DNA of 64,000 nucleotides from CAVTLG01 sp963735495 (GTDB taxonomy: Bacteria; Chloroflexota; Ktedonobacteria; Ktedonobacterales; Ktedonobacteraceae). The translations under genes were made by a program, and so were the position numbers. The notes under the pieces are model-generated. The model saw only the letters and a list, made by a program, of their open reading frames with translations. It did not search any database and was not told the DNA's origin. Below, piece after piece: positions 17,637 through 27,465 of this stretch (position 1 is the stretch's first letter; the number at the start of each line of letters is the position of its first letter). The stretch spans positions 682,001-746,000 of the forward strand of contig CAVTLG010000009.1 in assembly GCA_963735495.1 (NCBI GenBank). Reading direction: 5' to 3'.

Positions 17637-19646
17637 CTAAAAATACCCGCTAGCCGTATTCGTCACACCTCCGCTGGTGGTTGTGATGGACCATTGGTCG
17701 TTGGCAGTTGGGTGAATCGTGCCGGTCAGGTTGAACTGCGCAGCAACCTGATTCGTATCAGGCGATATGATATGGCCGGAACTCAACGTGTAGGTATAGA
17801 CAATAGTGCTGCCATTATCTACATGGGTAGCAGTTACGCCCGTGCCAGTTGCATAGGCACCACTAAACGACACACCAGTTGTCTTCTGCACCGTGATCGA
17901 GATGGTCATGGCCGTGATCGTCGCATTGTTACTATACGTAACCGCCTCTTTGGCGTAATAAGCTGTTGCAGTTACCACAGTGCCTGTCGCTGTTACGCCG
18001 TTACTGCCTCCTGAGGGTGTTGCTGTAGCAGTGGTGGTGGCGGCGGTGCTACTGGTGCTACTACGTGTCGTGCTCGTGGTTGTTGTCATGGTGATGGCAG
18101 TTGCTGTTGCGTTGTTAGCCGCGCTAGAAGAGGTGATATTGACAGTGCTGGTGGGTGTAGGCATCGTGCGGGTTTGGACCTGTGTGGTGGCATGGGGGAC
18201 AGCGCCGGTCGACCGGGTGCTGGTATGGGTACCACTGCCTTTAAGCGTGGTTGTGCTGACATTGAGCTTGCCGTGTAGGGTCGTACCTGGCTGTGTCACT
18301 GTGTATAGTGTGCCAGCGCTGATGATTACAATCATCAATGCGATGATGCCACCAACAATCAGCAGATTGCGTCGTCCGTACTGATGGATGATCTGTGAGA
18401 GGGCTGTTACTCGTGGAGCAGTCGTCGCTGGTGATTGAGGCGTCGGGAGGACCGCTGTATTTCCCTGGGCTGGTGGTGTCAGTGATGCTGTATGTGCCGT
18501 AGGTGGTACCGCGATAGATGCTGGTATCTCGACTTGCTGCTCAACCAGGGATGGAGGTACTGATACAGATGAGGTAAATGCTGTCTGTGGTAGCGCATGA
18601 TCAATGGCTGGTGTAAGTGTGCTCTGGGTGGGGCGCATAATGTGTATCGCCGGGGTGTCTGTTGACTGCGTACCTGACGCAAAACTGGCAGGAATGGGCG
18701 TTTCAGTTGTTGACTGAGGGGAGCCGGGTGACGTGGAGAAGGAAGATTGTTGCGCAGCCATCAAGGGCCATGGATGTATGCTCTCACTGGAGATATTGGC
18801 GGGTTGTGTCGTGTGAGTCTGGGGGATAGTGTAACCATCCTGGCTGGCCCAAGCTAAGGTAGTGATGAAGTCATGCACGGTGGCGAAGCGTTGGCGTGGA
18901 TCTTTCGCGAGAGCTGTGAAGATAACCTGTTCGATGGCTGGGGTGATACCAGGAATGCGACCAGCCAGTGGTGGTGGGGTAGCCACGAGATGTTGGCTGA
19001 CAATCTCGCCTGTTGAACCCACAAAAGGGCGTTCACCGTTCAGCCATTCGTAAATGACGATGCCGAGTGAATACTGATCGCTAAAGGTGCGCGGACGCCC
19101 ATGAATCTGCTCAGGAGCTATATATGGCACGGTGCCAGCCATCTCTGCCGTGGTTTGTGATTTAGTGCTATGCGCAATGGAGGCAACGCCAAAATCGCTT
19201 AACACAATCTGGCCCTGCTGATTGATAAGCATATTTTCTGGTTTGACATCACGATGGATGAGCTTCTCACGGTGCGCATAATCGAGGGCGTCGGCTATCT
19301 GTTCGCTATAGGTGATGACCGTAGCGAGCGGCAGGGTAGTGCCTTTGGGATGGCGCTGGCGCAGAGTACCACCAGATGCGTAGTCCATGACCAGGTAAGG
19401 GAAGCCATCAGCAATATCGTAGTCCAGCATGCGCACAATATGCGGATGATGCAATTGTGCTAGAATGCGAGCTTCTTGCTGAAACAGGGCGATTTGATCC
19501 TCTTCCAGTCTGGCATTCAATATTTTGATGGCCGCATAGGTGCCTAAATGACGGTGCTCCCCCAAATAGACCACAGCAAAGCCGCCTTGCCCTAAAGGAC
19601 GAAGCAGTTGATAATTCCCAAAATACTGCCCTACAGGATGAGACAT
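17637..19646 (-). CDS. Membrane-bound Hanks-type Ser/Thr protein kinase
   Basis: A 669-aa protein. Residues 1-275 are a complete kinase domain: glycine loop LGQGGFAVVY, Lys in AAIKIL, HRDVKPEN catalytic loop, SDFG and APEQ. A Ser/Thr/Pro-rich linker follows to about 425, then one membrane helix near residues 428-450 (LLIVGGIIALMIVIISAG), then a Thr-rich outer stretch and a beta-rich domain of about 100 residues. The layout suggests an outside sensor linked to a cytoplasmic kinase. No PASTA repeats are seen. The ligand and targets are unknown. The upstream neighbour typA ends in its own terminator, so this gene is separately transcribed. Confidence 0.9.
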   Translation of the reverse strand: MSHPVGQYFGNYQLLRPLGQGGFAVVYLGEHRHLGTYAAIKILNARLEEDQIALFQQEARILAQLHHPHIVRMLDYDIADGFPYLVMDYASGGTLRQRHPKGTTLPLATVITYSEQIADALDYAHREKLIHRDVKPENMLINQQGQIVLSDFGVASIAHSTKSQTTAEMAGTVPYIAPEQIHGRPRTFSDQYSLGIVIYEWLNGERPFVGSTGEIVSQHLVATPPPLAGRIPGITPAIEQVIFTALAKDPRQRFATVHDFITTLAWASQDGYTIPQTHTTQPANISSESIHPWPLMAAQQSSFSTSPGSPQSTTETPIPASFASGTQSTDTPAIHIMRPTQSTLTPAIDHALPQTAFTSSVSVPPSLVEQQVEIPASIAVPPTAHTASLTPPAQGNTAVLPTPQSPATTAPRVTALSQIIHQYGRRNLLIVGGIIALMIVIISAGTLYTVTQPGTTLHGKLNVSTTTLKGSGTHTSTRSTGAVPHATTQVQTRTMPTPTSTVNITSSSAANNATATAITMTTTTSTTRSSTSSTAATTTATATPSGGSNGVTATGTVVTATAYYAKEAVTYSNNATITAMTISITVQKTTGVSFSGAYATGTGVTATHVDNGSTIVYTYTLSSGHIISPDTNQVAAQFNLTGTIHPTANDQWSITTTSGGVTNTASGYF

Positions 19647-19808
19647 CTGTACCGATCTCGCTTTCTCTTTTCAGAATATGCGTATCCATGCTACGGCAAA
19701 AGAGGCAAAAGAAAAAAAAGCTCTCTAAGCGAAACGTGTGGCATTTATGCACGAAGTTCTATGAGTTAGAACTCCTGTGCAGCGGGAAAGTAACAAGTTG
19801 CTAAATCC

Positions 19809-19845
19809 GAAAGGACCTCCCGTTATAAACAGGAGGTCCTTTTCT
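19809..19845 (-). terminator. Rho-independent terminator of typA
   Basis: AAAGGACCTCC and GGAGGTCCTTT pair over an 11-bp stem with a loop of about ten bases, just past the typA stop at 19860. T-runs flank it on both sides, so it can act in either direction. Confidence 0.8.
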
Positions 19846-19859
19846 TGCGTCGATAATAG

Positions 19860-21716
19860 TTAGTCTGCGCTACGCATGCGTGCTCGTTCGTGCTGCGTCA
19901 GATAGCGCTTGCGCAACCGAATGTTCTTTGGAGTGACTTCAACGAGTTCGTCGCCATTGATAAAGTCCAGCGATTGCTCCAGACTCATCAGCACAGGCGG
20001 CGTCAGGCGTACAGAGATATCCGAGGTAGATGAGCGGATATTTGTTTTCTGCTTCTCTTTACAGATGTTGATGGGCAGGTCATCGGGCCGTGCATTGAGT
20101 CCGACGATCATTCCTTCATAGACAGGTGTGCCAGGTTCGATGAAGGTATCACCGCGCTGCTGCGCGTTGCCCAGTCCATAGGTAACGGCGACACCTTGCT
20201 CCGAAGCGATAAGCGCGCCCATACGCGTCGTATTCATCTTGCCTTGCCAGGGTTCAAAGCCGATCAACAAACTGTTCATCGCTCCATTGCCTTTAGTCAG
20301 GGTCAGGAAAGAGTTGCGGAAGCCGATCAAGCCACGCGTAGGAATGGTGTATTCCAGGCGCACATTGCCGTTGCCATCGTTCGTCATATTGCTTAACAGC
20401 GCTTTGCGCACGGCCAGATTTTCGGTCAGGACGCCAATGAACGTATCTTTGGTATCAATGACCAGGTGCTCGGTTGGTTCGAGTACATGACCGTTTTCGT
20501 CTGTATGGGTGATTACCTCTGGACGCGAGACCTGGAATTCATAGCCTTCACGGCGCAGTGTCTCGATTAAGACTGAAAGGTGCAGTTCACCGCGACCGGA
20601 AACCACAAATTCATCCGGTGTGCTCCCATCGACCACGCGTAGACTCACATTGGTCTCTAGCTCGCGGTAGAGACGCGAGCGCAGTTGGCGCGATGTCGAG
20701 AACTTGCCTTCACGTCCCGCGAATGGGCTGGTATTGACGCCAAAGGTCATCTTCAAGGTCGGCTCGGTAATGGCGATCACCGGCAAGGCTTCGGGCGTAT
20801 CAATATCGGCGATAGTTTCTCCGATATTGGCATCGGCAATACCGGTCAATGAAACGATATCGCCAGCTAATGCCTCAGAAACTTCTACCTTCTGGAGACC
20901 TTTATACGTGAAAACAAGGTTGATTTTCTGACGTGAGACCTGTCCATCGCGGTCGATGCGCGCAACGGCGCTATTCGGTGTGATGCGTCCCCGTATGATG
21001 CGACCGATGGCATATTTGCCCTTATAGTCATCATAATCCAACGCCGTCACGAGCAACTGGAGCGGTGCATTGGAATCGACTTTTGGTGCGGGTACGGTCT
21101 TGATGATGGTCTCAAACAATGGCTCCAGGTCCTTTTGCTCATCACCGGGGTGGTACATCGCGACTCCGTTGCGGCCAATAGCGTAGAGCACCGGGAAATC
21201 AAGATGATCGGCGTGCGTAGCCAGTTCAAGGAAAAGATCCTGCGTTTCTTCAAGGACCTGGTCGATACGGGCATCCTTACGATCAATTTTATTGATAATA
21301 ACGATAGGCTGTAGGTTGAGTTCTAGCGCCTTTTGCAGCACAAAACGTGTCTGTGGCATAGGACCTTCAGCCGCGTCAACCAGCAAAATGCAGCCGTCTG
21401 CCATATTCAGCACCCGTTCGACTTCGCCGCCAAAGTCTGCGTGTCCTGGCGTGTCGATGATATTAATCTTGGTGCCGTGATAGGTGACAGCCGTATTTTT
21501 GGCCAGGATCGTAATGCCGCGTTCGCGTTCCTGGTCGTTTGAGTCCATGATCAACTCGCCCATGTGCTGATTATCGCGAAAGATGTGACTCTGTTTGAGC
21601 AGGCCATCAACCAGAGTCGTTTTACCATGATCGACGTGGGCAATAATAGCAACATTACGAATGTCTTCTCGTACAATCATTGTAGTTGTTGTTTCCAGGG
21701 TTGTGTTCATCTGCAT
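19860..21716 (-). CDS. typA: Ribosome-associated GTPase TypA/BipA
   Basis: A translational GTPase of about 618 aa. G1 is AHVDHGKTTLVD, the switch signature is ERGITILAKN, G3 is DTPGHADFGGE and G4 is NKIDR. EF-G-like domains and the BipA-specific C-terminus follow (EYTIPTRGLIGFRNSFLT, then VTPKNIRLRKRYL). It binds ribosomes and helps assembly and translation under stress. The start is uncertain: ATG codons at 21716, 21710 and 21680 are in frame, and the last matches the common family start. A GGAGG at about 21732 is rather far from all of them. Confidence 0.93.
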   Translation of the reverse strand: MQMNTTLETTTTMIVREDIRNVAIIAHVDHGKTTLVDGLLKQSHIFRDNQHMGELIMDSNDQERERGITILAKNTAVTYHGTKINIIDTPGHADFGGEVERVLNMADGCILLVDAAEGPMPQTRFVLQKALELNLQPIVIINKIDRKDARIDQVLEETQDLFLELATHADHLDFPVLYAIGRNGVAMYHPGDEQKDLEPLFETIIKTVPAPKVDSNAPLQLLVTALDYDDYKGKYAIGRIIRGRITPNSAVARIDRDGQVSRQKINLVFTYKGLQKVEVSEALAGDIVSLTGIADANIGETIADIDTPEALPVIAITEPTLKMTFGVNTSPFAGREGKFSTSRQLRSRLYRELETNVSLRVVDGSTPDEFVVSGRGELHLSVLIETLRREGYEFQVSRPEVITHTDENGHVLEPTEHLVIDTKDTFIGVLTENLAVRKALLSNMTNDGNGNVRLEYTIPTRGLIGFRNSFLTLTKGNGAMNSLLIGFEPWQGKMNTTRMGALIASEQGVAVTYGLGNAQQRGDTFIEPGTPVYEGMIVGLNARPDDLPINICKEKQKTNIRSSTSDISVRLTPPVLMSLEQSLDFINGDELVEVTPKNIRLRKRYLTQHERARMRSAD

Positions 21717-21779
21717 AATAATGATAGAAATCCTCCATTTGACAGCAGAATTGCCAGCAAAACCTTTCAAAAATCCTTT

Positions 21780-22364
21780 ATTTTCATAATAACTCTATTT
21801 TGCCCACCTGCTGATTACCGAACATACATGTTTTCTTTAAGATACATGCTCTCTTTGGGTACTGCTTTATCTTACAGACATGCGAATACACCCCCGTGCG
21901 TCATGTCACAACAGTATACCTGAACTGTTGCCTCACAACGTCGGGGGTCAACGCCCATCGCGCATAAAATAGCCGCTCTTTTAATCAATGCAGCGACGCA
22001 CGTGGTAATTTGATAGCTCGTAACTGAATACGAAATGGCTCTCCTAAGATTGTATGCTAATGCAAGCCGCTTGTCGAGTTTTGCTCGCTGAACATGCGAA
22101 ATTGCCTAGTTGACATAGCGAATCCTCGGCACAGCTCTATACTCACCGCTCACCTATTATACAACAACAGTCCAGACCTTAATTTCATTCCCCTTGAGCC
22201 CATTGTAGCGGTACGCTAGTATTAAGGTGTATTGTCAGGCAACCATGGTACGTGCTGTATTTTTGATTGTTCATCGGATGAAGGTGATTGTGGGCCATGC
22301 TACGAGGTCCCAATCATGCTCAACACGCTGTGGCGCCTCGTAGTTAACCGCGCCGGTTTATTGT
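21780..22364. other. Intergenic region, 585 bp
   Basis: No convincing gene on either strand. It holds the upstream region of typA and the downstream region of the GH15 gene. AACCG-GCG-CGGTT near 22350 is a small stem after the GH15 stop and could end that transcript. Further away, TACGAGG and CCTCGTA form another weak pair. Confidence 0.3.
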
Positions 22365-24228
22365 TTAGTGCAAAAGTGTTCCGTTCAGTGCTCTATCCAG
22401 GTTATAACAGGCGCTAATCAGCGAAAGATGCGTAAATGCCTGTGGGAAGTTGCCCAATGCCTCGCCGGTTGGTCCAATTTCTTCCGCGTATAATCCCACA
22501 TCGTTTGCATAAGAAAGCATTTTTTTCGAGCATAAAACGTGCATCATCTATCTGCCCGGTGCGTGCTAAGGTCTCAACGAGCCAGAAACTGCATGGGCTA
22601 AACGAGCCTTCAGTGGTCCCGAGACCATCATCCGCCGCGTGCCTGGGATCATAACGGTAGACAAAGGAGTCTCTCGTCAGCTCCTTTTGAATACGCTTGA
22701 GTGTATCATGCATGTAAGGATCTAGCGGGCCAGTAAACTTTGTGAGTACCATCAACAGGGCGCTGGCGTCAATCGCGTCGCTGCCATAATATTGAACAAA
22801 ACTGCGTTTTTTTTCATTCCAACCTGCTTGCATCACCTGTTCATAGATCTGAGCACTGGTATTTTCCCATTCGCTTATGGGTGCAGGTAAGCCGCGATGA
22901 CGAGCAATACGCAGGGCGCGATCAAAGGCCACCCAACTCATGACGCGTGAATGCACAAACTGTTTGGCACCACCGCGTACCTCCCAGATGCCCTCATCGG
23001 GTTCTTGCCAGTGGGCGCTTAACCAGCCAAGGAGACGACGCAGATTCTGCCACAAGTCGTAGGAGATATCCTGGTGACGATCAAAGATAAAAATGGAATC
23101 CATCAGTTCGCCATAGACGTCGAGCTGTTTTTGTTTATACGCTCCATTGCCAATACGGACGGGTGCGCTTTTGCGGTAGCCTTCCAGGTGGCTCAGGGTA
23201 AATTCTTGTAAGTCGTGGCCGCCGTCGATGGTATACATCGGTTGCAGGGAACCATTCTCTTTGAGTTCGTGGCAGCGTGCATCGAGCCAGCCCATAAAGG
23301 CCGAGGCCTCCTGTGTGAAACCCAGGATCAATAAGCTATAGAGGGTAAACGATGCATCACGCAACCAGGTGTAGCGGTAGTCCCAGTTCCGTTGTCCTCC
23401 CATCGTTTCTGGCAAACTTGTCGTTGCGGCGGCTACGATAGCCCCACTGGGCGCATAGGTCATTAACTTGAGCGCCAGGGCTGAGCGTTGGACCATTTCT
23501 CGCCAGCGTCCCTGGTACTGGCATTGTGAAAGCCAATGGTGCCAGTAGTGGACTGTCTCATTGAATGCGTGTTGGTACTGCTGGTGGTTGATATGCGCCG
23601 GAGCTATGTCATGATCGCGGGCGCTTTCCAGCACAAAGTAGGCCCACTGATTCGTATTCAGTGTGAAGGTAGCGCGGACGCCCCCCTGTCCGTCTGCCTC
23701 CAGTGGAATGGAGGAGTCTAAACCCAGACAGAGAGCCTCGGTGTGGAAGATGGCGCCGTTCTGGGAATGCGTCACCGTATGGGCGTCCTGCGCATAATTA
23801 AAGGCGGGTCGGCATATCATTTCAAACGGGAGCGAGCCGCGTAGAACTTTTACTGCCCGTATGATGTGATGCTGGTGGACAGCAGTACCTTCGCGCTTGA
23901 TGGGCATAAAGTCGATCAACTCACCGACCCCATCAACGGTCAAGAAGCGCGTGAGCAGGATATTGGTTTCTGGCAGGTAGAGATGTTTATGTCGTATGGC
24001 CGTGGTGAGCGTAGGAGATGGTGCGATGCGAAAAAAACCACCTTTATTGGCGTCCAGCAGTGCTCCGAAGACACTTGGTGAATCGAAACGTGGTATACAG
24101 CACCAATCGATGGAGCCATTCTTTCCTACAAGCGCGACAGTGTGCAAGTCACCAATGATGGCATAATCCTCAATCGGTTGATAGCCATCTGAGCGCTGTG
24201 ACCCTGCTTGTGTTTGTTCTTGTTGCAT
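22365..24228 (-). pseudogene. Glycoside hydrolase family 15 (glucoamylase/trehalase-like), frameshifted near the C-terminus
   Basis: A GH15 protein with an N-terminal beta domain (PIEDYAIIGDLHTVALVGKNGSIDWCCIPRFDSPSVF) and an (alpha/alpha)6 barrel. The segment GIWEVRGGAKQFVHS carries a conserved Glu expected to act in catalysis. The frame from 24228 ends at 22414 with a non-family tail after FMLEKN. The proper C-terminus (LSYANDVGLYAEE, then NFPQAFTHLSLISACYNLDRAL) is in the next frame down to 22365. Removing one base from the A7 run (T7 on the plus strand, 22520-22526) restores about 620 aa. The enzyme would hydrolyse alpha-glucosidic bonds, possibly of trehalose or maltooligosaccharides. 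The homopolymer makes a sequencing error or slippage likely. Confidence 0.85.
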
Positions 24229-24521
24229 GTTGTCCTCTTCAAGATAGACGTCTTTGTAGCTTGATATATTAAAGATACGTATAAGAATGGCAGTTAGGTA
24301 GGTAATGTATGGAGTAAGCTAGCACTTCTGGCTGGTTTCATACGCTGAAGTTGTCTTCTCTCTGCAAGAACGTTGGAAGTATGCTTGATTAACACTCGCA
24401 TATCCCATTCTTGATGGCTATGAAATCTTAACGGCATACTTCAGCCATACATGAAAAGATAGATATGGCTCTATTGTTCTATCCAGTATGATCATAGGGG
24501 GATGGCATGAGCTGGTTTTGC

Positions 24522-25010
24522 TCACGGGAGCGGAACGGGACCACTCTTATTGCGCATACTCCGCTTTATACCGGTAGTTGCGTCCTTTATTGGAGTCGTT
24601 TCCTGGGGGGCAGAGCGGGTGCGAGAAACTTTTTCGCGGATAAGTGAAATTTGTGAGTGAACTGCCTGTCGGGATTGCTGGAGTTTGCGGGCTATCGCTG
24701 AGGGACGTTCATTACTGATGATATAGCGGCAGATGGTTTCTTGTTTCTCGGTCAGACCGACGCCTGGATGAGTGAGCGCGGTCTGCGCCATATCTTCCAG
24801 ATCCCCATACTTGCTGCGTCGATAATCATCCAGATCATGCGGCGAAAAGAGCCAGCGGTCAACGACGCGCACTCCAGGTATGCGTCCGGCTTCTACGAGA
24901 TGCATAAAGTGCCAATAACTGAGGTCTAACTGTTTGGCTGCTTCATGGGTTGTCAGCATGCCATTGAGATGTTGTAGATTCTGGTTTAACTCACTACTCC
25001 TAAGAACCAT
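24522..25010 (-). CDS. Helix-turn-helix / excisionase-like DNA-binding protein
   Basis: A 162-aa protein. Residues 18-70 (LTTHEAAKQLDLSYWHFMHLVEAGRIPGVRVVDRWLFSPHDLDDYRR) have the MerR/excisionase-type winged-helix pattern. Residues 85-130 (GLTEKQETICRYIISNERPSAIARKLQQSRQAVHSQISLIREK) look like a second helix-turn-helix of the sigma-70 region 4 / LuxR kind. The C-terminus is basic. Two DNA-binding modules in a small protein suggest a transcription factor. The start follows AAAGGCG. No prophage genes are nearby. Confidence 0.7.
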   Translation of the reverse strand: MVLRSSELNQNLQHLNGMLTTHEAAKQLDLSYWHFMHLVEAGRIPGVRVVDRWLFSPHDLDDYRRSKYGDLEDMAQTALTHPGVGLTEKQETICRYIISNERPSAIARKLQQSRQAVHSQISLIREKVSRTRSAPQETTPIKDATTGIKRSMRNKSGPVPLP

Positions 25011-25182
25011 GTCGGACGCCTTTCTACGGTCAGCCGTATATTAAAAAGTGCCTGGCAAAGAATATACTTAGTCAACCCGAGTATACCATATGAACATATA
25101 TTGGTGCAATAATTACCCCATTTTATCTATAGCAGGGCGACTGTAGACACAAAGCCGCCCTTAGTATGTGTCTATGCAGAGC

Positions 25183-25509
25183 TTATTTGATTTTGAAGAG
25201 GTTGGGAATGCGCATGGCTAGCATCATATCGCCGCTGGACTTGATCTTGCCGGATACGAAGGCATTCATGGGGTCCAAATTTCCTTCGACGATGGAGATC
25301 CAGTCTTTGTCGAGCGCGGTAAGTGTCAGATCAGGTTTCTCAACGCCGCCACTAATCAGCTCACAGGTTTGATTGGCGATTTTGAAGGCCCATTTTCCAG
25401 CTTGCTCTCCAGTAATGTTTAGTTGGATTGTTTTATTCAAACCTGCGGCGGCTGAGGGGTTAAAGTATTTTTGGAAACTCTCAAAAGTTTCTGCAACGGT
25501 CATAGTCAT
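25183..25509 (-). CDS. SCP2 sterol-binding domain protein
   Basis: A 108-aa single-domain protein of the SCP2 fold. Typical features are IQLNITGEQAGKWAFKIAN in the middle strands, PDLTLTALDKDWISIVEGNLDPMNAFVSGKIKSSGDMMLAM, and the terminal helix. It probably binds a lipid or acyl chain in the cytoplasm. ATG 25509 is used because GGAG lies four bases upstream; ATG 25503 is the alternative. Transcribed alone. Confidence 0.85.
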   Translation of the reverse strand: MTMTVAETFESFQKYFNPSAAAGLNKTIQLNITGEQAGKWAFKIANQTCELISGGVEKPDLTLTALDKDWISIVEGNLDPMNAFVSGKIKSSGDMMLAMRIPNLFKIK

Positions 25510-25643
25510 TCTGCTCCTTCTCATTAACGCAGGAGAGGCTCCCGCTCATTTGACTAAAGTATAGCACAAAGTTGTCTTCACTCTCTTTTTTACGTTATTT
25601 GGCTGGAGCGGTTGCAGGATCGACAGTTTTATAGAGGGAAAAT

Positions 25644-26513
25644 CTACACGTCTTCGAGATCTTGCTCATCTGGTACAGCGGTATGCTCTGCGGGAGCCGA
25701 TTTTTCTGGGGGAGGCATGTGGTGATTGTTGTGGGCTCGTTCAAACGGCAACTGCTGGTGATGGTACAGACGATTGGAGAGGAGGGCACTATTTGCCGCC
25801 ATGGTCACTTGCATGGACTCAACGATCCGCTCTAATTGTTCGATACTGTTGAATACATCCTGCATATTGGTGAAGGTGTTGATAGATGTCTCAGCGCGCG
25901 TTGATACATGTCCATCTGTAAATGTATCTCGCAGGTGATGGATATGCCCGCTTAACGTACGTTCTGTCTCCTTCATCCTGGCTTGCATGGACGTATTGAG
26001 CATGGAAAGGCGTTCATCCAACACTTTGGCAATTAACTCTACCAGGTCCTCCCAGGGAATCTCTGTTTGCACCTCGATAGCATCAAATTCTGCTGGTTGC
26101 TCGTTTGTGTACGCCGCGAGCTGTTCTCCTGTTTGCATTGGTATGTGCTGATTGATCAACTGCTCAATGGCGATCAACTGGGCGGCCAGTGCTCGCCCAA
26201 TTAAATCTTCGAACTGTTGCCGTTGCTGTTGTTGCCGTTGTTCAAATTCGTGGGTGATCGCCCGGCCTGTTATGGCTTGCTGGGTATCCAACCGGTGAGA
26301 GAACGTTTCGCGCAATTTCTTCTGTTGATCGAGCAGGCGGCGGGAAAAATTACGCAGCAAGTCTTGCTGTACCACAACCAGCCGCTGTTCCAGATCGCGC
26401 CTGAATGTGTGCATGCGTTGGTCAAAAGTACGCTCCAATTCACGACGTTGTAGCGATAACTTCTGTTCTACAATAGCGTTGAGCGCTTGAAGTTCATCCT
26501 GCGTAAACGACAT
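25644..26513 (-). CDS. Coiled-coil hypothetical protein
   Basis: A 289-aa protein, rich in Gln, Arg and Glu. Residues 1-110 are an almost uninterrupted heptad-type coiled coil (QRRELERTFDQRMHTFRRDL and similar), followed by a break near PWEDLVELIAKVLDE and a second helical stretch to about 250. The C-terminal 45 residues are His/Pro-rich and disordered. There is no membrane segment. ATG 26513 gives a clean start; a GTG at 26543 would add ten residues. I do not recognise a family. Confidence 0.6.
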   Translation of the reverse strand: MSFTQDELQALNAIVEQKLSLQRRELERTFDQRMHTFRRDLEQRLVVVQQDLLRNFSRRLLDQQKKLRETFSHRLDTQQAITGRAITHEFEQRQQQQRQQFEDLIGRALAAQLIAIEQLINQHIPMQTGEQLAAYTNEQPAEFDAIEVQTEIPWEDLVELIAKVLDERLSMLNTSMQARMKETERTLSGHIHHLRDTFTDGHVSTRAETSINTFTNMQDVFNSIEQLERIVESMQVTMAANSALLSNRLYHHQQLPFERAHNNHHMPPPEKSAPAEHTAVPDEQDLEDV

Positions 26514-26803
26514 TGGATCGTACCATTTCCCTTCTTCTTGCACTTATCTTCTTACTCAGAATGTGTTTGGGAGGAGCACATTTTTCTCTACCTGGGAGCC
26601 AATTTCAAACACTTTCTCGGATACTGCGCTAACTCCTAGTATAGAAACAGTGCGATTACCTGTCAACGTACACACACGTTCAAGCCAAATTGGCTATAGA
26701 TTGGGCGCAAATTTCATCCACGGAGATCCTATGCGCTCCTTTTGTTTTCTGCATGGCTTTGACACAGAGCATCATTACATAATCTGTAATAAATATCCAC
26801 ATT

Positions 26804-26826
26804 ATCTATCCCGAAATGGGATAGAT
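26804..26826. promoter_or_regulatory. 9-bp stem-loop upstream of a promoter
   Basis: ATCTATCCC and GGGATAGAT form a perfect stem with loop GAAAT. It ends six bases before the -35 box at 26832. It may be an operator or the end of an earlier transcript. Confidence 0.35.
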
Positions 26827-26831
26827 GCACA

Positions 26832-27236
26832 TTACACCGTAGACTTTCATCTTGTATAATGCCCTTATCAGGAAGGAAACCTCCTGTAAGGCAAGGACGC
26901 CACCTTAGAAGATTGCTTCACTACAGCCTTAATTGTGGTATTCATATCCACTTCTATATAACCCACCTATCCTCTCCACTGCCCGGCTTTGTATGCATTT
27001 GTACTGATCCTTTTCTCTTTTATGCGCTCTAACCAAACCTGGTCAATGGGATGTTGAAGTGAAATGTCAATCTCTTCCCTATGCTGTTGCTAATGCCCGG
27101 CATCTGTGTACAAACCTCGACACTCTGCTGTATAGTTTAAAAAGAGGGGTAATCTGAGGTAGAAGACCTGTGCGTCTCTTACAAATCGAAAAGGTAGCTG
27201 CTCGTCGTCAACCGAGCAGCTACCTTTTCGATTTTG
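26832..27236 (+). ncRNA. Candidate non-coding RNA locus (promoter to strong terminator, no ORF)
   Basis: TTACAC (26832-26837), a 17-base spacer and TATAAT (26855-26860) form a good promoter. About 370 bases later comes a perfect 22-bp stem (27183-27204 with 27213-27234, 8-base loop) followed by TTTTG. No open frame with a ribosome site lies between them. Early in the transcript CAGG-AAGG/CCT-CCTG can fold. A weaker TATAGT at 27131 could start a shorter RNA of about 100 bases containing AGGTAGAAGACCT just before the terminator. I could not match it to tmRNA, RNase P, 6S or SRP RNA by eye. Confidence 0.5.
27183..27236 (+). terminator. Strong rho-independent terminator
   Basis: A perfect 22-bp stem (core GGTAGCTGCTCG with its complement), an 8-base loop and a following T-run. 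No annotated gene precedes it on this strand, which points to an untranslated transcript. Confidence 0.8.
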
Positions 27237-27465
27237 TATTGATATCTATTGTATTACTCGCGATAATGCTTATTTTACTGAAATATTGAGATTTGAATAT
27301 ACATAGAAAATATATACTTGTAATTTGATCACACTGTTATATCCGTTCATATCTTGTGGAAAAAGAAAGAGTGGATGGATGCATGTCTCCTAAAAAAGCA
27401 CGTCATCTGCGTACTTATGGTATAGAATGGTATGTTGTTTGCCTATATAAAGGAGAAGAAGGCCC

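Noticed and set aside
22110..22143. TTGACA followed by TATACT on the plus strand in the gap before the GH15 gene
   Set aside because: The spacer is 22 bases and no plus-strand gene follows.
26861..27236. tmRNA, RNase P RNA or SRP RNA at the non-coding locus
   Set aside because: No tRNA-like ends, no RNase P core motifs and no SRP loop sequence that I can find.
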